Positions 6,812 to 11,165 of a stretch of DNA of 11,165 nucleotides are shown piece after piece (position 1 is the first letter of the stretch; every line of letters begins with the position of its first letter). The notes under the pieces were generated by a model, which did no database searches, was not told where the DNA came from, and saw nothing but the letters and a program-made list of their open reading frames with translations. Where the stretch lies: positions 1-11,165 of the forward strand of contig JABZJU010000004.1 in NCBI GenBank assembly GCA_015257635.1, in the 5' to 3' direction. The position numbers and the translations under genes are program-made. The DNA comes from Nanosynbacter sp. GTDB lineage: Bacteria > Patescibacteriota > Saccharimonadia > Saccharimonadales > Saccharimonadaceae.

Positions 6812-7965
6812 CGACGAATCCTCTTCATTTCCGCTTGCACAGCCTCAATGATAAATTCGCCAGCTCGCTTTATATTCTCATCATCGTTCAACTTGCCTAA
6901 GGTAAGCCTTAGACTTCCGTCAATCTCTGATTCGCTCAGACCAATACTCGCTAGTACATGAGAACGCGTTCCAGAATTAGCCGCGCAAGCACTACCCGTA
7001 GCCACTAGAACTCCACGAGATTCTAATAAAAACACCAATCTTTCAGCGTCAATTCCAGAAAATGATATATTCAAAAAACTCACCAAACTTTTTTTCATAT
7101 CTGACGATATCAACATCTCAGGAAAAGCCTGCCTCAAATCTTTTACCAAATTTTCTCGTAGTTTTCGCAGTCGCTTCACTTCAGCGGAACGTCGTTTTTG
7201 TGCCAATTCCAAAGCCGTCGCAAAACCAACCACGCCAGCAACGTTTTCAGTTCCGCTGCGCAGACCCAATTCTTGACCACCACCAAAAATATTCGCTTTC
7301 AACGTAACGCCAGGTCGCACCCACAATAAGCCAACTTGCTTTGGGCCATAAACTTTCGCCGCAGACAATGTCAATAAATCAACACCCAGCCTTTTAATCT
7401 TCACGTCAATCAAAGCCGCCGCCTGCGAAGCATCTGTATGAAAAATCAACGGTAAAGGTTCATCATTTTCTTGGCGCCTGAGTCGCTCAGCTTTTACAAT
7501 TTCCGCAATTTCTTCAATTGGCTGGATATAGCCCAGCTCATGATTCACCAGCGCAATACTAACAAATCCAACATCTGGCGTTAACATTTTTTTAACCGTG
7601 TTCGGGTCTATTCGTCCATTTTTCATTGGCGGAATTAGCTTCACTTCCGAACGCGCTTTTGCGGAATTAATCACCGAATCATGCTCAATTGCCGAAATTA
7701 AACTTACGCCATTTGCCGCATTAAACGCTAAATTGACAGACTCAGTTGCTCCAGCTGTCATTATCAATTCATCAGCCATCACACCCAAGCAGCGCGCCAG
7801 CCGAGCCTTCGCGTCTTGATATTCACGCTTTGTAAATATTGCTGGAGCGTACGGACTAGACGGATTGAAAAACTTTTCAGAAAAATATGGCAACATCGCC
7901 TCAACCACCAACGGATCCATTGGCGTGGCAGCAGCATGATCAATATAGATATAGTCTTTATTCAC
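6808..7965 (-). CDS. Cysteine desulfurase, NifS/IscS family
   Basis: This PLP enzyme removes sulfur from L-cysteine as a persulfide. The 385 residues carry the class V aminotransferase signatures: YIDHAAATP (7-15), ATES (73-76), EHDSV with H95 stacking on PLP (94-98), NHELG (141-145), HTDASQA (176-182), the PLP lysine K204 in SAAKVYGPKQ (201-210), RSGTEN (236-241) and the catalytic Cys C327 in GSACAANSG (324-332). The residue before the PLP lysine, usually His (SGHK), is Ala here. The start must be GTG 7965, because the first ATG after it (M16) would remove the conserved YIDHAAATP. A perfect extended -10 lies 6 bases upstream and there is no Shine-Dalgarno, so this is probably the leaderless first gene of a desulfurase-DUF218-mnmA operon. 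The linkage to mnmA and the absence of isc/suf scaffold genes nearby suggest a role in tRNA thiolation. Confidence 0.95.
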   Translation of the reverse strand: MNKDYIYIDHAAATPMDPLVVEAMLPYFSEKFFNPSSPYAPAIFTKREYQDAKARLARCLGVMADELIMTAGATESVNLAFNAANGVSLISAIEHDSVINSAKARSEVKLIPPMKNGRIDPNTVKKMLTPDVGFVSIALVNHELGYIQPIEEIAEIVKAERLRRQENDEPLPLIFHTDASQAAALIDVKIKRLGVDLLTLSAAKVYGPKQVGLLWVRPGVTLKANIFGGGQELGLRSGTENVAGVVGFATALELAQKRRSAEVKRLRKLRENLVKDLRQAFPEMLISSDMKKSLVSFLNISFSGIDAERLVFLLESRGVLVATGSACAANSGTRSHVLASIGLSESEIDGSLRLTLGKLNDDENIKRAGEFIIEAVQAEMKRIRR

Positions 7966-7971
7966 TTTTTT

Positions 7972-7980
7972 ATTATATCA
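7972..7980 (-). promoter_or_regulatory. Extended -10 promoter of the desulfurase operon (leaderless)
   Basis: The minus strand reads TGATATAAT, followed by six A residues and the GTG start at 7965. The TGA that supplies the TGn element is also the stop codon of the upstream gene (7978-7980). The predicted transcription start falls at or next to the GTG. No -35 consensus is seen at about 17 bases upstream. Confidence 0.6.
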
Positions 7981-8415
7981 AAGCGGCTGACCGGTTTGCG
8001 GATCTTTCTTATATAATTGCCGAGAAACTCGCTCGTAATATTCCTTAGTTGCCAAGACAAAATTCTGAAGCTCGTCGCCCTCCAAGTAACTATAGCGATA
8101 ATTCGGCTGAATCTTCAAGATTCCCTTTGGTTGAACTTCATAACGCGTAGTCAATTCTTGCCGGCCACCCTTACCGTCAGCAACTTCTTCATACCAAATC
8201 CAAGTATCTTTATCTAAATTAAAAAATTCTCGTCGCGCAACATACGCCGGCTTCTCGCCAAAAATTGTTGCGCCAATTTCACTTTCCAATTGGATTAGCT
8301 CGCGCTCGGTAAATTTCTTTAATGGACGATCTTTTTTACGGAATTTCAACAAAGACACTGCGTCACTATCATCAGCAAAAACCAAACTTCGTACTTTTTT
8401 CAAAAACTTAGTCAC
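7978..8415 (-). CDS. Conserved-looking hypothetical protein (145 aa)
   Basis: I do not recognise a named domain. It is a soluble, mixed alpha/beta protein without a signal peptide or membrane helix. Residues 1-32 are basic (KFLKKVRS, then KFRKKDRPLKK). Residues 35-48 are a Glu-rich helix. Residues 60-110 look like a small beta-sheet with many aromatics (RREFF, TWIWYEE, TTRYEVQPKGILKI, YRYSY). The end is a helix (DELQNFVLATKEYYERV, 114-130). From memory, the TWIWYEE/TTRYEV pattern recurs in unnamed CPR proteins; a search would be needed to confirm this. The start is GTG 8415, overlapping the stop of the preceding gene (GTGA) and preceded by a strong GAGGAG Shine-Dalgarno with 8-base spacing. 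Its stop codon is built into the desulfurase promoter. The aromatic sheet and basic N-terminus could suit RNA or nucleotide binding, but this is a guess. Confidence 0.8.
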   Translation of the reverse strand: MTKFLKKVRSLVFADDSDAVSLLKFRKKDRPLKKFTERELIQLESEIGATIFGEKPAYVARREFFNLDKDTWIWYEEVADGKGGRQELTTRYEVQPKGILKIQPNYRYSYLEGDELQNFVLATKEYYERVSRQLYKKDPQTGQPL

Positions 8416-8750
8416 CTACAACTCTCCTCGGTTTTGTATTTATCACGTAAGTGTTGGAGTGAAGTACCAATTGCCTGCACGGTTTCAAGCGGAATGTTGT
8501 TAATGTAGTCAAGACTTTTTCCATAGCTACCAAGTGCTTGATTACAAAAATCAACCGCCCCATTATCAGCAGAGTCCATCTTGGAAGTGTTTTCAATATC
8601 AATCGCAGTCTTCCCCAATTCAGGGCTTACTTTAGAATTGTCACCGCGCCGCTCGGCGTCAGAAAAAATAGCGGCAAGTTTTTCGCGAGCTTCAATTTCA
8701 GGTGTTTTTGTAACACATTCCGGCGTACTATTCATTTTCTCCACTTTCAA
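8412..8750 (-). CDS. Hypothetical protein (about 107-112 aa)
   Basis: This is an unrecognised small acidic protein, apparently cytoplasmic and mostly helical, with no membrane segment. Residues 18-36 form a charged helix (EIEAREKLAAIFSDAERR); 37-62 are polar and probably loose; 63-106 look like two helices (FCNQALGSYGKSLDYIN, LETVQAIGTSLQHLRDKY). The start is uncertain. TTG 8750 overlaps the tatD stop (TTGA), matching the NTGA overlaps elsewhere in the operon. ATG 8735, five codons later, has GGAG only 3 bases before it, which is tight for a Shine-Dalgarno. GTG 8744 is also possible. The gene overlaps the next one by 4 bases (GTGA), which argues that it is really translated. The partners suggest nothing specific. 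Confidence 0.65.
   Translation of the reverse strand: MKVEKMNSTPECVTKTPEIEAREKLAAIFSDAERRGDNSKVSPELGKTAIDIENTSKMDSADNGAVDFCNQALGSYGKSLDYINNIPLETVQAIGTSLQHLRDKYKTEESCR
8424..8429 (-). promoter_or_regulatory. Shine-Dalgarno deciding the GTG start at 8415
   Basis: GAGGAG on the minus strand lies 8 bases before the GTG at 8415, inside the end of the preceding gene. It is the strongest Shine-Dalgarno I see in the window and supports a GTG start for the 145-residue protein. Confidence 0.65.
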
Positions 8751-9565
8751 ATGCCAAAAAGTTCTTTTGTATTGTGAAGAGTAGCTTGGCTTAAAACATC
8801 AAAATCAATATTTCGCTGCTTCGCCCAATATTCAGCCACCAATCTCACATATTCTGGCTTGTTTATATTACCACGAAACGGCGCTGGTGTCAAGAACGGC
8901 GCGTCAGTTTCTAGCAATAATCGCTCCAGCGGGATTGAAGCGAACAATTCTTTCTGCGATTGGTCTTTTGTGAACGTACTAATTCCATTAAGTCCAACGT
9001 ACAAATTTCGCGAAAAACCTTTTTCCAAATTGTCACGCGTATCTGTAAAACTATGCAAAACACCGCGCAGTCCAGGAAAATTATCGAAGATTGGCCAAAA
9101 ATCATCCCAAACTGACGGCTGATCCTTCGCACCATCGCGAACATGAAAACTTACCGGCAAATCATAATCTATTGCCACTTGAAGTTGTGCCTCCAAGCCC
9201 TCAATTTGCGTTTCCCGCGGACTGTTATTGTAATAATAATCAAGCCCAATTTCACCAATTGCCACAATCGGAGAGTTTTCCGTCTTATTCTCCAGCAAAG
9301 TTTTGACATCTCCCCAGCCATCTTTCGTATCGTGCGGATGAACGCCAATTGCCGCCCAAGTAAACTCATGATTCGCGGCAAATTCCACAGCTTGGCGGCT
9401 ACTTCGCTGGTCAGTACCGACACAAATCATGCCAATATTCGCCTCGACCGTTTCTTTGTAAAATTGCTCGCGATTGTCCGTAAAAAATTCCGTATCATGC
9501 AAATGACAATGCGAATCTATCAGACGTAAACCCTCAGTCGCACTTTTCTTATCAGCTTCAATCAT
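8747..9565 (-). CDS. tatD: TatD-family metal-dependent DNase
   Basis: This 272-residue amidohydrolase-fold protein has the full TatD metal-ligand set: SHCHLH (H19, H21), GEIGLDYYY with E105, FHVRDG with H141, HSF with H171 and ETDAPFL with D221. GVHPHD (74-79) and TPAPFRG (226-232) are further signatures. TatD proteins are divalent-metal-dependent 3'-5' exonucleases or DNases linked to repair and DNA turnover. The start ATG 9565 is 3 bases after the metG stop and has only a weak AGG about 11 bases upstream, so it is probably coupled to metG. The metG-tatD order is common in bacteria (metS-yabD in Bacillus). The first 14 residues precede the family core, so a slightly later start cannot be excluded, although no ATG is available there. 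Confidence 0.96.
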   Translation of the reverse strand: MIEADKKSATEGLRLIDSHCHLHDTEFFTDNREQFYKETVEANIGMICVGTDQRSSRQAVEFAANHEFTWAAIGVHPHDTKDGWGDVKTLLENKTENSPIVAIGEIGLDYYYNNSPRETQIEGLEAQLQVAIDYDLPVSFHVRDGAKDQPSVWDDFWPIFDNFPGLRGVLHSFTDTRDNLEKGFSRNLYVGLNGISTFTKDQSQKELFASIPLERLLLETDAPFLTPAPFRGNINKPEYVRLVAEYWAKQRNIDFDVLSQATLHNTKELFGI

Positions 9566-9568
9566 AAA

Positions 9569-11080
9569 CTATTTAACCTGAGATTCTGTTTTCGGAGCGC
9601 GTGGATCTGGCGTGTGAATATATTTGCGCGGGAATAAAGGCGTCAATTCTGACGGCACGACACCACTAGCAAACATATCATGAATTTTCTCGGCAGTTTG
9701 CGGCATAAATGGACGAAGCATGTCGGACACTTGCAATAATGTGCCGCAAGCGTGCGCCAAGATCTCACTCAAATGCGACTCTGCTTCTGGATCTTTATCA
9801 CGATTTTTAGCGACTTGCCAAGGTTGAACTCGCTCAATATATTGATTCAAAGAGCGAACAATTAGCCAAATTTCGTCCATTGCTTGATCGAACATATAAC
9901 TTTCCATCGCCTGACGATACGGTCCCATATCGTGCTCTGATTGTGGAGCGTCGCCAATAACGCCAGCTTGATAACTCTGCACCATTTTAGCGACTCGCTG
10001 AACCAAATTGCCCAAATCATTGCCAAGCTCACCATTATACGCAGCTTCAAACTTTTCCCAAGTAAAGTCGCCGTCATCTTGCGTTGGTACGTGGCGCAAG
10101 AAATAATATCGAAACGCCTCGGCGCCATAATCTGGAATAATATCGGCTGGACCAACACCATTTCCGAGACTCTTTGCCATTTTCATTCCGCCAGAATTAA
10201 TAAATCCATGAACAAGTAAAACCTTCGGAAGCGGTAAATCTAGCGCCATGAGCATTGCTGGCCAAATACCAGCGTGGAAACGAAGAATATCCTTACCAAT
10301 GACTTGCACGTCAGCCGGCCAAAAAGATTGCCACTCTTCTGGACGATCAGGATAACCGATAACCGTAATGTAATTACTGAGAGCGTCCAGCCAGACATAC
10401 ATGACTTGATTATCATCACCAGGAACCGGCACGCCCCAGCTAAGATTTTTACGCGGACGAGAAACCGACACGTCTTTCAGGCCGTCTTTCATCAATTCCA
10501 AAAACTCTTTTTTACGGAATTCAGGCACAATTCTCATTTTATTTGACTCAATTGCCTGACGAATATTGTCTGAAAAAGCACTGGTTTTAAAATAGTAATT
10601 TTCCTCACTCAAACGCTGATACGGCGTCTGGTGATCTGGACAAACCCCATTATTATCGGCAGCTTCTTTATCCGTAACGAAAGCTTCGCACCCCTGACAA
10701 TACCAGCCTTCATATGAACCTTTGTAAATGTAACCAGCCTCGACGAGCTTTTGCCAAATATATTGCACCGCAGCAACGTGATGCGCGTCAGTTGTTCGAA
10801 TAAAATCTGTCACTGAGATATTCAGCTCGGAAATCATCTTCTTAAAATTGACATGCGTTTGATCGACGTATTCTTGAGGTGTTTGATTCTGACTGGCAGC
10901 TTTGGCAGCAATTTTATTACCATGCTCATCCACGCCAGCTTGAAAACGAACCTCATGCCCGTTCTGTCTGGAATAACGCGCCCACACGTCTGCCAACATA
11001 TAATCCATAGCATGCCCAACGTGTGGCAAGCCGTTTACATAAGGAATAGCGGTAGTGATGTAAGCGTGTTTCTTAGTCAT
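9569..11080 (-). CDS. metG: Methionine--tRNA ligase
   Basis: MetRS charges both initiator and elongator tRNA-Met. The class I motifs are HVGH (20-23, the HIGH motif) and KMAKS (300-304, the KMSKS motif). The connective peptide carries one zinc knuckle, CQGC (C128, C131) with CPDH (C147, H150), a C-C-C-H set as in Thermus-type enzymes. Other signatures are AIPYVNGLPH (11-20), VDEHGNKI (50-57) and VWLDALSNY (229-237). The anticodon-binding helical domain occupies about 345-480. At 503 residues it lacks the C-terminal Trbp111/EMAP-like tRNA-binding domain that lengthens many bacterial MetRS, so it is the short form. It appears to be the first gene of a metG-tatD-hypothetical-hypothetical operon. 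The ATG at 11080 lies 7 bases from a perfect extended -10 and has no Shine-Dalgarno. Confidence 0.97.
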   Translation of the reverse strand: MTKKHAYITTAIPYVNGLPHVGHAMDYMLADVWARYSRQNGHEVRFQAGVDEHGNKIAAKAASQNQTPQEYVDQTHVNFKKMISELNISVTDFIRTTDAHHVAAVQYIWQKLVEAGYIYKGSYEGWYCQGCEAFVTDKEAADNNGVCPDHQTPYQRLSEENYYFKTSAFSDNIRQAIESNKMRIVPEFRKKEFLELMKDGLKDVSVSRPRKNLSWGVPVPGDDNQVMYVWLDALSNYITVIGYPDRPEEWQSFWPADVQVIGKDILRFHAGIWPAMLMALDLPLPKVLLVHGFINSGGMKMAKSLGNGVGPADIIPDYGAEAFRYYFLRHVPTQDDGDFTWEKFEAAYNGELGNDLGNLVQRVAKMVQSYQAGVIGDAPQSEHDMGPYRQAMESYMFDQAMDEIWLIVRSLNQYIERVQPWQVAKNRDKDPEAESHLSEILAHACGTLLQVSDMLRPFMPQTAEKIHDMFASGVVPSELTPLFPRKYIHTPDPRAPKTESQVK

Positions 11081-11087
11081 GATATAT

Positions 11088-11096
11088 ATTATATCA
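11088..11096 (-). promoter_or_regulatory. Extended -10 promoter of metG (leaderless)
   Basis: The minus strand reads TGATATAAT, then 7 bases, then the metG ATG at 11080. This is the same geometry as at alaS. The predicted transcript starts at or beside the start codon. No -35 consensus and no Shine-Dalgarno are visible. Confidence 0.65.
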
Positions 11097-11108
11097 CCAC
11101 TAGAGCAA

Positions 11109-11165
11109 TTATCGTAGACGCCACTCTTTCAGTAGCCTCTTCCAATCTTCAATCGCCAAATCTTC
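11109..11165 (-). CDS. C-terminal end of an upstream gene, 5' part outside window
   Basis: One minus-strand frame is open from the window edge to a TAA at 11109-11111 and encodes EDLAIEDWKRLLKEWRLR. The other two frames close earlier, and the gene would end 28 bases before metG, in keeping with the packing of the region. An E-x-L-x-I-E-x-W-x-x-L ending resembles the C-terminus of the 16S rRNA dimethyltransferase RsmA/KsgA, which is often near metG and tatD in bacteria. Eighteen residues are far too few to identify it. Confidence 0.35.
   Translation of the reverse strand, partial: EDLAIEDWKRLLKEWRLR

Noticed and set aside
1..11165. Alternative genetic code with TGA as glycine (Absconditabacteria/Gracilibacteria)
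   Set aside because: TGA closes six genes here, four of them exactly at 4-base overlaps with the next start, and no conserved region needs TGA read through.

Overview
All recognisable genes in this window (ten complete, two cut by the window edges) lie on the minus strand, so transcription runs from high to low coordinates. The content suggests a small-genome bacterium of the Candidate Phyla Radiation (Patescibacteria), most likely Saccharibacteria (TM7). The reasons are a reduced alanyl-tRNA synthetase, an FtsA-like gene followed by a membrane-anchored baseplate J-like protein of a type I recall from CPR and Chloroflexi genomes, a conserved-looking hypothetical of CPR type, very tight packing (4-base ATGA/GTGA overlaps) and promoters placed to give leaderless mRNAs. 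TGA is used as a stop in several overlapping gene pairs and no in-frame TGA is seen. The standard code therefore applies, which argues against Absconditabacteria and Gracilibacteria, where TGA is glycine. The lineage is inferred; no 16S rRNA is present.

Layout in transcription order. 11165-11109: C-terminus of an unidentified gene. 11080-7978: metG, tatD and two unrecognised small proteins, with gaps or overlaps of 4 bases or less. 7965-5166: a cysteine desulfurase, a DUF218/YdcF-like membrane-anchored protein and mnmA, each pair overlapping by 4 bases; this is a tRNA-thiolation unit. 5089-4742: rpsP, with its own -35/-10 promoter, a Shine-Dalgarno sequence and an intrinsic terminator. 4668-2785: alaS in a shortened form. 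2735-1: the FtsA/PilM-like ATPase and the start of a large bitopic protein whose end lies outside the window.

Most of the window is housekeeping: tRNA charging (metG, alaS), tRNA U34 thiolation (desulfurase plus MnmA), the ribosome (rpsP) and a TatD nuclease. The parts most worth a second look are (i) the FtsA-like ATPase paired with a baseplate J-like surface protein, a possible envelope machine; (ii) repeated extended -10 elements (TGnTATAAT) only 6-7 bases before start codons, implying leaderless transcripts, once with a stop codon doubling as the TGn element; (iii) an AlaRS that lacks both the editing-domain beta-barrel and the DHHA1/C-Ala region; and (iv) two unrecognised proteins downstream of tatD. 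I see no CRISPR array, tRNA, rRNA, insertion sequence, phage module or defence system, and no gene-free stretch longer than about 80 bases.
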